Assembly (NCBI GenBank): GCA_020854035.1
Contig: JADZGE010000092.1
Span: 1-43,815 of the forward strand
Length of the DNA: 43,815 nucleotides
Origin: Burkholderiales bacterium
GTDB taxonomy: Bacteria > Pseudomonadota > Gammaproteobacteria > Burkholderiales > SG8-41
Direction of reading: 5' to 3'
Position 1 is the stretch's first letter; the number at the start of each line of letters is the position of its first letter. This document shows positions 16,072 to 23,673 of the stretch, piece after piece. A program made the position numbers and the translations under genes. The notes below the pieces were generated by a model, which had not been told where the DNA came from, did no database searches, and worked only from the letters and a program-made list of their open reading frames with translations.

Positions 16072-17028
16072 ATGGCCACCATCACCGAACGGATAGACAA
16101 CACCACCCGCATTCCCGCCACGCACCTCGTGCCGGCGCCGCCCGCGCCGCGCAGCGTCAAGATCGAGATCTCGCCGCGCTGCAACTATCGCTGCGGATTC
16201 TGCGCGCTGAGAACGCGCGAGAAGCAGCCGAAATGGGACATGGACTTCGCGCTCTTCAAGCGCATCACGCACGAGATGCGCGAGGCGGGCGTCGAGGAGG
16301 TGGGAGTCTTCTACCTCGGCGAATCGTTCATGAACCCGCGGCTGCTGGTCGACTGCATCGCCCATCTCAAGCGGGAGGTGGCGATGCCCTATGTCTTCCT
16401 CACCTCGAACGCATCCATGTCCTTCCCGGAGGCCGTCGAGGAGTGCATGAAAGCGGGACTGGATTCGCTCAAGTGGTCCGTCAACGCCGCCGACGAGACG
16501 CAGTTCGAGAAGATCATGGGCGTGTCCGGGCGGCTCTTTCACCGCGCCCTCGACAATATCCGAGAGGCGTGGGAGACGCGCGAGCGCGAAGGATACGCGA
16601 CCGCGCTCTACGCGTCATCGATCCGCTACGACGGGGCGCAGCAGAGCCGCATGGAGCAACTCCTCGGCGAGCGCGTCCTGCCGTGGGTGGACGAACATTA
16701 CTGGCTGCCGCTTTATTCGATGGGGGCGTTCGCCTCCCAGCGCGAGAAGGAACTGGGCTACCGCCCCACGGCCGGCAACCAGGGGCGGCTCGGCGCGCTG
16801 CGCGAACCGCTGCCGTGCTGGGCCGCCTTCACCGAGGGACACGTCACCGCGGACGGCAAGCTCTCCGCCTGCTGCTTCGACGCGACCTCCCACTGGACGA
16901 TGGGGGATCTCACGCGGCAGACATTCATGCAGGCGTGGAACTCCGGGGCCTTCGTGGCGCTGCGCGCGGCGCATCTTGAGCGGGACGTGCGCGGCACGCC
17001 CTGCGAGAACTGCCTCGCCTACGGCTGA
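16072..17028 (+). CDS. radical SAM/SPASM-domain protein
   Basis: A 318-residue radical S-adenosylmethionine enzyme. The [4Fe-4S]-SAM cluster motif CNYRCGFC (Cx3Cx2C) is near residue 38, followed by YLGESFMNP, LTSNASMS and WSVNAADE strands of the partial TIM barrel. The C-terminal CWAAFTEGHVTADGKLSACCFD and final CENC supply cysteines for a SPASM-type auxiliary cluster. SPASM proteins modify peptides or act in cofactor maturation. It lies between two Crp/Fnr regulators in the same direction. I cannot assign a substrate; no small precursor peptide gene was recognised nearby. Confidence 0.88.
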   Translation: MATITERIDNTTRIPATHLVPAPPAPRSVKIEISPRCNYRCGFCALRTREKQPKWDMDFALFKRITHEMREAGVEEVGVFYLGESFMNPRLLVDCIAHLKREVAMPYVFLTSNASMSFPEAVEECMKAGLDSLKWSVNAADETQFEKIMGVSGRLFHRALDNIREAWETREREGYATALYASSIRYDGAQQSRMEQLLGERVLPWVDEHYWLPLYSMGAFASQREKELGYRPTAGNQGRLGALREPLPCWAAFTEGHVTADGKLSACCFDATSHWTMGDLTRQTFMQAWNSGAFVALRAAHLERDVRGTPCENCLAYG

Positions 17029-17075
17029 GCTGCGCCGCCCCGGGAAGGCGCCCACACCGCGATGCGCATCTGTCG

Positions 17076-17081
17076 CATAAT
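17076..17081 (+). promoter_or_regulatory. candidate -10 element for Crp/Fnr regulator B
   Basis: CATAAT within TGTCGCATAATAG, about 42 nt before the regulator start. It is AT-rich against a very GC-rich background. No convincing -35 or FNR box is adjacent. Confidence 0.3.
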
Positions 17082-17122
17082 AGCCGGCGGTACACACCGA
17101 GGCGGGCACGCACCGCAGCGCA

Positions 17123-17812
17123 TTGCCGACCATTCCCATCGCCATCCGGACGTTTCTCGCCGGAATGCCGCTCTTCAACGATCTCGTTCCGGCCGAACTC
17201 GAACGGATCGAGGCCGGCACCCGGCGCGTGGAGTGCGCGCGCGGCGAAGTCCTGTTCCGGCGCGGTGACGCGAGCGAAGGGTTCTACACGGTCATTTTCG
17301 GCCAGGTGAAGCTGGCGTTCACCTCGCCGAGCGGCGCCGAGAAGGTGGTCGAGGTAATGGGGCCGGGACAGAGCTTCGGCGAGGCCGTGATGTTCCTGGA
17401 GAAGCCCTACCCGGTATTCGCCCAGGCGCTTTCCGACTCGGTGCTGCTGCACATCTCCCGGTCGGTCGTCTTCGCCGAGATCGAACGCGATCCACGCTTC
17501 GCGCGCCGCATCATCAGCGGGCTCTCCCGGCGGCTGCACTCGCTCGTGATCGACCTCGAAACCTACACTCTGCGCTCCGGCACCCAGAGGCTGATCGGCT
17601 ATCTCCTGCGCGGCGTGCCCGAGGGCGCGGCGGCGGGTCCCGTCGAGGTCGCGCTCACCATCAGCAAGACGGTGCTCGCCTCGCGCCTGTCGCTCACGCC
17701 CGAGCACCTCTCCCGCATCCTGCACGACCTGACCGAGGACCAGCTCGTCTCGGTCGAGGGGCGCAGCATCCGCATCCTCGATGTGGAAGCGCTGCGCCGC
17801 TACGGCGACTGA
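17123..17812 (+). CDS. Crp/Fnr-family transcriptional regulator B
   Basis: A 229-residue paralogue of the regulator at 15309, with the same blocks: VLFRRGDASEGFYTVIFGQVKLAF, GPGQSFGEAVMFL, DPRFARRIISGLSRRLHSLV, and a recognition helix ASRLSLTPEHLSRILHDL. The start is taken as TTG at 17123; the ATG at 17165 is an alternative because no good ribosome-binding site marks the TTG. It also lacks FNR cluster cysteines. The nearly identical recognition helices suggest the two regulators read overlapping sites, such as the TTGAT-type boxes in this window. Confidence 0.88.
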   Translation: MPTIPIAIRTFLAGMPLFNDLVPAELERIEAGTRRVECARGEVLFRRGDASEGFYTVIFGQVKLAFTSPSGAEKVVEVMGPGQSFGEAVMFLEKPYPVFAQALSDSVLLHISRSVVFAEIERDPRFARRIISGLSRRLHSLVIDLETYTLRSGTQRLIGYLLRGVPEGAAAGPVEVALTISKTVLASRLSLTPEHLSRILHDLTEDQLVSVEGRSIRILDVEALRRYGD

Positions 17813-17890
17813 ACGGCTGCCCTGCCGCCGGTAGCCCGGTTACGCCCTCGCAGCGAAGACAGGCTCCCGGCCGCGGCGCCGCGCCCCGCG

Positions 17891-18211
17891 CTAGAGCGCG
17901 AGGATGTACGCGACCATTTTCTGGATGTCGGCATCCGGCACGGCAGCGTTGGGCGGCATCGGCACCTGGCCCCAGACGCCCTGCCCGCCCTTCTTCACCT
18001 TGGCGGCGAGCTTCGCCGCGATGTCCTTCTGACCCTTGTACTTCTTGGCGACCTCCCGGTAGGAGGGCCCCAGGATTTTCTTGTCCACCTGATGGCAGGA
18101 GATGCAGTTGTGTTTCTTGAGCAGTGCCGCGTCCGCGCGCGCGAGCGGGGCGGCGAGCGCGACGGCCGCGGTCAGCGGGACGAGGAATAGCGTTCGGCAC
18201 AGTGCGTTCAT
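17891..18211 (-). CDS. periplasmic class I cytochrome c
   Basis: A 106-residue protein starting at the ATG at 18211, preceded by AGGGAG. The signal peptide (MNALCRTLFLVPLTAAVALAAPLARA) leads to a mature protein of about 80 residues with the heme c motif CISCH and the distal methionine in VPMPPN. It resembles cytochrome c551/c-553-type electron carriers that feed terminal oxidases or nitrite and NO reductases. It lies just downstream of the ten-gene respiratory operon on the same strand but beyond the intervening 18212-18550 region, so it probably has its own promoter; the FNR box at 18329 is 118 bp upstream. Confidence 0.93.
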   Translation of the reverse strand: MNALCRTLFLVPLTAAVALAAPLARADAALLKKHNCISCHQVDKKILGPSYREVAKKYKGQKDIAAKLAAKVKKGGQGVWGQVPMPPNAAVPDADIQKMVAYILAL

Positions 18212-18328
18212 GGTTTCTCCCTGTTGAAATCCGCAGAACCGGGTCGTGCATCCGGATTCGCTCGAATCTCCCCCTCTGCGGGTACTTCGTTTCGTGCGCA
18301 GAATGACGCGCGACGCACCGGCGGTGCC

Positions 18329-18342
18329 TTGATATATATCAA
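18329..18342. promoter_or_regulatory. perfect FNR/ANR-type box with class II spacing
   Basis: TTGATATATATCAA, a perfect palindrome between the cytochrome c gene (minus, starts 18211) and the DUF2249 gene (plus). On the plus strand a TACAGT hexamer at 18366-18371 begins after 23 nt, matching class II geometry (box centred near -42). The rest of 18212-18550 holds no convincing gene; a short open stretch at 18423-18530 is noted only as a possibility. Confidence 0.72.
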
Positions 18343-18550
18343 TGTTCCCGGCGCGGGATTCTCCGTACAGTGTTGCCGGATCCCGCTCTATCGGGCGGCG
18401 AGGGAGCAATGGGAGAGCACGCATGCATTGCGCGTGCGCTGCGGTTGGCGCCGGAATCGATTGCCGCGTGTCCGCGATAGTCGCGCGATCGAGCGCGGAA
18501 GTCATCGCGCCCGCGGCGATCGGGATGTGAGCGGCGTGCCGGGTCGCGCC

Positions 18551-18823
18551 ATGTGCCCTGCCAGGCCGCTCGACGTTTTCAGAACGATCGACGCGCGCGA
18601 GTGGTCTCCGCCGCGGCCACTCGAGTTCATGCTCGAAACCCTCGAGTCGCTCCCGCGGGGCATGAAAGTCGTCATGCTCGTGCCGCACGAACCGCGGCCG
18701 CTCTTCCGGATACTCGGGGTGAACGGTTTTCACTACCGCTGCCGCTTCCTGCCCGCGGGCTGCTTCGAAGTCACCGTCTGGCACGCCGCCGACACGCTGG
18801 CCGCCTCCGCCGGTCTCGAGTGA
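18551..18823 (+). CDS. DUF2249-family protein
   Basis: A 90-residue protein. After a short leader comes the DUF2249 opening, DVFRTIDAREWSPPRPLEFMLETLESLP, then MKVVMLVPHEPRPLFRILGVNGF, a TusA/SirA-like fold core without the TusA CPxP motif. Such proteins recur beside NO-reductase, NnrS and hemerythrin genes in denitrifiers; their biochemical role is unclear. The start may instead be GTG at 18527 or 18536. The 3' end overlaps the 3' end of the convergent ctaA-like gene by 91 bp. A class II-type FNR promoter lies upstream. Confidence 0.8.
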   Translation: MCPARPLDVFRTIDAREWSPPRPLEFMLETLESLPRGMKVVMLVPHEPRPLFRILGVNGFHYRCRFLPAGCFEVTVWHAADTLAASAGLE

Positions 18824-19761
18824 TGGAGCGCGCCCACCGCCGCCAGCGCGAGCAGGGCGGAGGTGCCGCTGTGCACGACCGCCGCGGCGAGCGGGACCTC
18901 GAAGCGCACGAGCGCGAGACCGAGGATCACCTGCAGCGCCGGCAGCCCCGCGAGTGCCAGTGCCAGCGCGCGTAACCGCACGCCTCCCGCGCGGAGCATG
19001 AGGGCCGCGAGCGCGAGGAACCACGCGGCGGTGAGCACACCTGCCCATCGATGCGCCATGTGCAGGGTGCGCCGCGGCAGGTCGGCGGCGGCATCCGCGG
19101 CGGGCGGTTGTGGCCGTGTCAGCGGATTGAACGCCGCGAAGTTCCACTCGGCCGGGGAGAGGCCGCATTCGGCGATGCCCGCGCAGGCGCGCGCGGCGAA
19201 GTTCGCGCTCAGCAACGTGCCGAGCGCGATTTGCGCTCCAAGGAGCGCAAGGGCGATCGCGGCGGCGGCCGCCAGCCGGCGGGGCCCGGCTCCGCCCGGC
19301 GCGGCCCGCTCCCCGAGGGCGATCCAGCCGAACACGGCAACGAGCGTCATCCCGCCGAGCACATTGGCGAGGGTCACGGCCGGCAGCAGCGAACCCGGCG
19401 TCACGCGCCCGATCGACGCGAGAAAGAGCGTCAGCGCGCCGGCAAGCGCGGCGGCAACGACGGTCGCTCGCCGCCGCGGGCGTGCGAGCGAGAGCGCGAC
19501 GGTCGCGAGCGCGAGCACCGCGACCCCCGCGGCGGCCAGGAGATGCAACGCCTGCATGAAGCGCACGCCGGGGGAAACGGGGACTACCGGGAAGGTGAAC
19601 GGGACGCCATAGCACCGTGGCCAGTCGTCGCAACCGAGGCCGGCGCGCGTAAGCCGCAGGAAGGCGCTCGTGACCACGACGACGAAGGTGAGCGCCGCAC
19701 CGCCGAGCGCCGCGAGCGAGATTGGCCGGCGTCGATCATCCCGAATCGATTCCAGGGTCAC
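18733..19761 (-). CDS. ctaA: CtaA/Cox15-like heme A synthase homologue (last gene of operon)
   Basis: A 342-residue, roughly eight-helix membrane protein. The GTG start at 19761 overlaps the preceding stop (GTGA). It has the exoplasmic cysteine pair typical of many CtaA proteins, CDDWPRC (residues 44 and 50), and a second pair around RACAGIAEC. Candidate heme histidines lie in QALHLLAAA, MAHRWAG and VVHSG. CtaA oxidises heme O to heme A for heme-copper enzymes. It is distinct from the second CtaA at 29768 in both length and motifs. The last 91 bp overlap the convergent DUF2249 gene. Confidence 0.83.
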   Translation of the reverse strand: MTLESIRDDRRRPISLAALGGAALTFVVVVTSAFLRLTRAGLGCDDWPRCYGVPFTFPVVPVSPGVRFMQALHLLAAAGVAVLALATVALSLARPRRRATVVAAALAGALTLFLASIGRVTPGSLLPAVTLANVLGGMTLVAVFGWIALGERAAPGGAGPRRLAAAAAIALALLGAQIALGTLLSANFAARACAGIAECGLSPAEWNFAAFNPLTRPQPPAADAAADLPRRTLHMAHRWAGVLTAAWFLALAALMLRAGGVRLRALALALAGLPALQVILGLALVRFEVPLAAAVVHSGTSALLALAAVGALHHSRPAEAASVSAACQTVTSKQPAGRKRQR

Positions 19762-21695
19762 GCCGTGCCCTCTCCCGGGCGCTGCGTTTCGCCCTGCGGC
19801 CCTGCCGGCGCGGGGGTGAACGCGTCGGAAAAGCAATTGTCCGGCGAGAGCCCTTGCGCGATGAGCGCAGGGTGCGCGGCCACGATCATCTCCGTCGAAC
19901 CGCACGCGTAGATCTGGCAGCGGGCGAGATCCGGAAAGTCCTGGAGGACCGCCTCGTGCACGAGCCCCGTGCGCCCGGTCCACTCGTCCTCGGGAAGCGG
20001 ATCGGAGAGTACCGGCACGAACCTGAAGTTCGGGTGTTCGCGCGCCCACTCGTCCGCCAGCCCGGCGAGGTACAGGTCCCGGCGCGTGCGCGTGCCCCAG
20101 TAGAGGATCATCTGCCGCTTCATGCCGGTGCGAAACGCGTGCTCGACCATGCTCTTCACCGGCGCGAAGCCGGTGGCGCCGGCGATGAACAGGATCGGGA
20201 ACTCGCTCTCCTGCAGCGTGAAGCGCCCGACCGGCCCTTCGAACTCGATCGAGTCCCCCTCGCGCATGCGCTCGAAGACATGGCTGGTGAAGCGCCCTCC
20301 GGGCACGAGCCGCACGTGCAGCTCGATGCGCTCGCCCGAGCCGGGCGCGTTGGCGAACGAGAAGGCGCGCCGGGCGCCGTCCTCGAGCACGATGTTGATG
20401 TACTGTCCCGCGACGAAGTCCACGCGCCGCCCTTCGGGGAGCTTCAGCCACAGCCGCATCACGTCCGGGGCGAGCCGCTCCATGCGCTCGACGGTGGCCC
20501 GCCGGCGGGCGGCCCGGGCGCTCACGCCCTCCCCGGCGAGCGCGGGCACGTCGACCTCGAACTCGACGTCCGCGAGCGCGGTGGCGCAGCACATCAGCGC
20601 GAGGCCGCGCGCGCGCGCGTCGGCGCTCAACGCCGCCGGCTGGTAGTCGCCGAGGTCGACGCGACCGTTCAGGACGGCGCACATGCACACGCCGCAGCCG
20701 CCGGCCCGGCAGTCGTAGGGCAGCGCCAGCCCGGCGCGGAGACCCGCCTCCAGGAGCGTCTCTCCGGGGCGCGCACTCACCGCGTGCGCACCCGGATGCA
20801 CCGTCAGCCGGTGCCCGGCGCCGCGGGGTCCGGGCGGCAGCCACGGCGCGACCGCCAGGAGCGCGCTGGCGCCGAGGACGAGCCCCCACACGGCGGCGAT
20901 CGGCCAGATGTAGACGAGCGGATAGAGCGCGAGCAGGAACCAGTCGAAGGACAGCACCATCGGCGCCTGCGCCATGTGTGCCGGCCCGCCCTGGCTCATC
21001 ACCGGCTGAGCGAGCGCCATCGCGATCAGCATCACCGCGACGCTCACCGCGATCGGGCGCGGCGGCTGCGTCGTCGACCTGGGCACGCGCTGCACATGCA
21101 CCCACATCAGCAGCAGCGTGATGAGCGGCACGCCGATGTGGATGAAAACGAGGAGCGAGAACAACCGGTCGCTCACGTTGGCGTCGTAGATGAAGTTGCG
21201 GATCAGCGTGCCGCCGAACACCGGCAGCCAGTCGAACCACTCGAAGCTTGCCTGCGTGACGAACTGCGCCAGCCGGTCCCAGGGCAGCATGTAGCCGTTG
21301 ACCCCGGCGGTGAAGACCAGCCACAGCAGCACGATGCCCGTTATCCACGATAGCCAGCGAAAGCCGCGCATGCGGTCGAAGGCCCAGTAGCGGGCGAGAT
21401 GCAGCAGCATCGTGACGACCATCGCGTCGGAGGCGTAGCGATGCACGCTGCGCAGGATGCCGCCGGCGAACCACTGCTCCCGGGTGAGCGCCTCCACCGA
21501 CCGGTGGGCGCCCTCGACGCTGGTGTCGAAGAAGGCGTAGAGGTAGAGACCCGTGCCACAGACGATCCAGAAGAGGTAAAAGGTGAGCGACCCCAGGTGG
21601 TAGAAGGGATTCAACCGGTCGCCGAACGCCCGGTTGAACAGCGCCTCGGCCGCCATGAACGCGCGCCGCAACGCGCGCTTGGGACCGAGCGCCAT
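19758..21695 (-). CDS. cytochrome b - [2Fe-2S] ferredoxin - FAD/NAD(P) reductase fusion
   Basis: A 645-residue fusion. Residues 20-210 are a cytochrome b6/bc-type four-helix core with both heme pairs intact (His85/His99 and His186/His200, each 14 apart) and GYMLPWDRLAQ. Further helices at about 215-285 include SFDWFLLALYP, where cytochrome b subunit IV would carry PEWY. Residues 295-385 are a plant-type [2Fe-2S] ferredoxin with Cys329, 334, 337 and Cys369/370. Residues 395-625 are a ferredoxin-NAD(P)+ reductase domain with the flavin motif RAFS (443-446), the nucleotide motif GATGFAPV (506-513) and YACGS. The start ATG overlaps the upstream stop (TGATG). It predicts electron exchange between quinone-side hemes b and NAD(P)H. 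Confidence 0.9.
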   Translation of the reverse strand: MALGPKRALRRAFMAAEALFNRAFGDRLNPFYHLGSLTFYLFWIVCGTGLYLYAFFDTSVEGAHRSVEALTREQWFAGGILRSVHRYASDAMVVTMLLHLARYWAFDRMRGFRWLSWITGIVLLWLVFTAGVNGYMLPWDRLAQFVTQASFEWFDWLPVFGGTLIRNFIYDANVSDRLFSLLVFIHIGVPLITLLLMWVHVQRVPRSTTQPPRPIAVSVAVMLIAMALAQPVMSQGGPAHMAQAPMVLSFDWFLLALYPLVYIWPIAAVWGLVLGASALLAVAPWLPPGPRGAGHRLTVHPGAHAVSARPGETLLEAGLRAGLALPYDCRAGGCGVCMCAVLNGRVDLGDYQPAALSADARARGLALMCCATALADVEFEVDVPALAGEGVSARAARRRATVERMERLAPDVMRLWLKLPEGRRVDFVAGQYINIVLEDGARRAFSFANAPGSGERIELHVRLVPGGRFTSHVFERMREGDSIEFEGPVGRFTLQESEFPILFIAGATGFAPVKSMVEHAFRTGMKRQMILYWGTRTRRDLYLAGLADEWAREHPNFRFVPVLSDPLPEDEWTGRTGLVHEAVLQDFPDLARCQIYACGSTEMIVAAHPALIAQGLSPDNCFSDAFTPAPAGPQGETQRPGEGTA

Positions 21696-23149
21696 CAGCG
21701 CCCCGCGCCGTGCATCGCGCGCCAGACGACGACGACGAACAGCAGCCCGCCGGCGATCGCCACCGCGCCGCCCGCGCCCATCAGCCCCATGCCGAAAATC
21801 TCGCCGGGGCCGCGCAGCACCTGCTCGGCGCCCGCCACCTTGCGCTGCACCCCGTAGCCGCCCGACCAGACCAGCCCGGTGATGTGCATCAGCTGACCCA
21901 ACCCGTACACCCAGGGCTGGCTCACCGCGAGCCGCCCGCGGGGCCGGCCGTAGCCCAGGCGCGGCAGCAGGTGATAGACGAGCCCCATCAGCGCCAGCGT
22001 GACGCCGACGATGCAGCCGTGGTAGTGCGCGGGAATCTTGACGTTGGCACCGTCGATCGCGAGCCCGACCAGTCCACCCGACGCAAACAGCGCGATCGAC
22101 GTGATCAACGCCGCGCGCAGCGGCCGCGCTTCGTCCGTGATGAGGCCGCGGCGCGCCTGCTGCGCCAGCGCCAGCACCGCCGCGAGCGCCATCGGCAGGA
22201 TCGCGAGGCCCCCGCCCGCGCGCATGCCCCAGGTGTGCATGTCGCGATGCTCGACCGTGACGACGTCGTGCATCAGGTACGCGAGCGGCGTCACGAACAC
22301 GCCCGCCAGCGCGATCGCGATGAGCAGCAGCGCGACACGAGGGCTCACCGGCACGCGACCGCCGCAGGCGTTCGCCAGGGCAAGCCAGCCGACCAGCATC
22401 AGCAGTGTCCAGGTGAACTGCAGCGCGTGCCCGCCACCCCAGTAGAGGATCTCGTAGTAGGCCTTCGGCGGCAACCCGGCGGGCACCACGGCGAGCGACC
22501 AGCCGAAGGCGAGCAGCGCGACCGCGGTCGCGACCGCGGCTGCGCGTAGCCCCGCTCGCAGCGCGTCGGTGCCGTCGAGCGCCGCGCTCAGGCGCATCGG
22601 CAGCGAGAGCTCGAGTCCGACGAGCAGCAGCACCCCGATCCCGAACACGGCCACCGCCGCCCGGAAGGTCGCGCTGTCGAGCATCGGGATGTAGTTGGAC
22701 ATCACCGGCGTGCCCGGGTCCGCGAAGGCCGCCGCCATCATCCCGAGTGCCCCGGCCCCCGCCAGCGCGAGCGCGAGCCAGCCGAGCGCGCCACCCAGGC
22801 GCGAGCGCGCCTCGCGCCGGTTCATGCTCCACAGCATGCCGGCGATGGCTACGAACCACACCAGTACCGAGAGATCGACGTGCACGACGAGCGCGACGCG
22901 GAAGAAGTCGCCCGCCGGCAGCCAGGAATTGATGCCCGGTGTGCGGGCCAGCACGAGCAGCACCGAGTAGAGCCCCGAGCCCACGAGCGCCAGCAGCCCG
23001 AGCACGAGCCAGGAGCGCACGAGCGGGCGCCGCCGCGCGTCAACCGCGGGCAGCTCGTAGGGTGCCGGCGTGGCGGCGGTCACGCGAACGCGGCCGGCGC
23101 CCGTTGCGCCCGGCATGCCGAGGGATCGTCGAGTCGTCACGGTGTTCAT
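21695..23149 (-). CDS. divergent heme-copper-superfamily subunit I-like protein
   Basis: A 484-residue protein of about twelve helices. The low-spin heme ligands appear conserved: His90 in ALVVHVDLSVLVW, and the helix X pair His375/His377 in AHYHGCIVGV, one of which would bind the high-spin heme. The helix VI histidine (His241, in GGGHALQF) is followed by ALQF rather than PxxY, so the cross-linking tyrosine is absent. The HH dyad of helix VII is missing; the nearest histidines are 294, 301 and 305 (LMHDVVTVEHRDMHTW). The SNYIPM segment parallels TSYVPM of the subunit I at 27126. It starts in an ATGA overlap. Family assignment is by motif reading; the reaction is unknown. Confidence 0.8.
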   Translation of the reverse strand: MNTVTTRRSLGMPGATGAGRVRVTAATPAPYELPAVDARRRPLVRSWLVLGLLALVGSGLYSVLLVLARTPGINSWLPAGDFFRVALVVHVDLSVLVWFVAIAGMLWSMNRREARSRLGGALGWLALALAGAGALGMMAAAFADPGTPVMSNYIPMLDSATFRAAVAVFGIGVLLLVGLELSLPMRLSAALDGTDALRAGLRAAAVATAVALLAFGWSLAVVPAGLPPKAYYEILYWGGGHALQFTWTLLMLVGWLALANACGGRVPVSPRVALLLIAIALAGVFVTPLAYLMHDVVTVEHRDMHTWGMRAGGGLAILPMALAAVLALAQQARRGLITDEARPLRAALITSIALFASGGLVGLAIDGANVKIPAHYHGCIVGVTLALMGLVYHLLPRLGYGRPRGRLAVSQPWVYGLGQLMHITGLVWSGGYGVQRKVAGAEQVLRGPGEIFGMGLMGAGGAVAIAGGLLFVVVVWRAMHGAGR

Positions 23150-23673
23150 CGGAGCGTGATGCCGCCTTTCCCGGCGTCGAAATCGATCACCAGCACCTGG
23201 CCCGGCGCGAGGCGGACCGTCGCCTCGCGGCGGTACGGCGCGTCGCGGGCGCGCACGTCGTCGGAGATCTCGACCGCGATGCGACGCTCGCCGGCCGGCA
23301 CGACGAGGCGTTCGTAGAGTGCCGAGGCGCCGTCCTTCTTCAATCCGGCCGGAGGCGCGCTGCGCTCGATCACGCGCCGGCCGTCGATCGCCACCTGCAC
23401 CGTGACCGGGGAGCGCTCGCGCGGGCAGACGGTGGGCGCGCGCATGTTGGGCGGCAGCTTCGCGAGCTCGGCCGCCGTGAGCATGCGGCAGTCGCCGACG
23501 GGCTTCCCGACCCGCACGAAGCTCACCTTGATGACCGCCTGGTCGGAATCGAGATGGCGGTACGGCGGCCAGCGCGAGAAGACGCCCACCACGAGCGCGA
23601 ACAGGCCGTAGAGCAGCACCTGCCCTGTCCAGGCGAGCGGGGTCCGCGCCTGGTGCGTGATCTGTTCAGGCAT
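23146..23673 (-). CDS. unknown single-span protein within the respiratory operon
   Basis: A 175-residue protein I do not recognise. One N-terminal membrane helix (about residues 13-32, VLLYGLFALVVGVFS) follows a short cytoplasmic tail. The rest is a predicted beta-rich periplasmic domain with two cysteines (in GDCRML and TVCPRE) and a Lys/Arg-rich middle. Its start overlaps the stop of the cytochrome b-MvhD gene and its stop overlaps the start of the heme-copper-like gene, so it is tightly coupled to both and is probably a structural or assembly subunit of the same complex. Confidence 0.75.
   Translation of the reverse strand: MPEQITHQARTPLAWTGQVLLYGLFALVVGVFSRWPPYRHLDSDQAVIKVSFVRVGKPVGDCRMLTAAELAKLPPNMRAPTVCPRERSPVTVQVAIDGRRVIERSAPPAGLKKDGASALYERLVVPAGERRIAVEISDDVRARDAPYRREATVRLAPGQVLVIDFDAGKGGITLR

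Noticed and set aside
18342..18530. Small ORF between the FNR box and the DUF2249 gene
   Set aside because: No recognisable composition or family; it ends by overlapping a possible GTG of DUF2249, but codon content looks non-coding.
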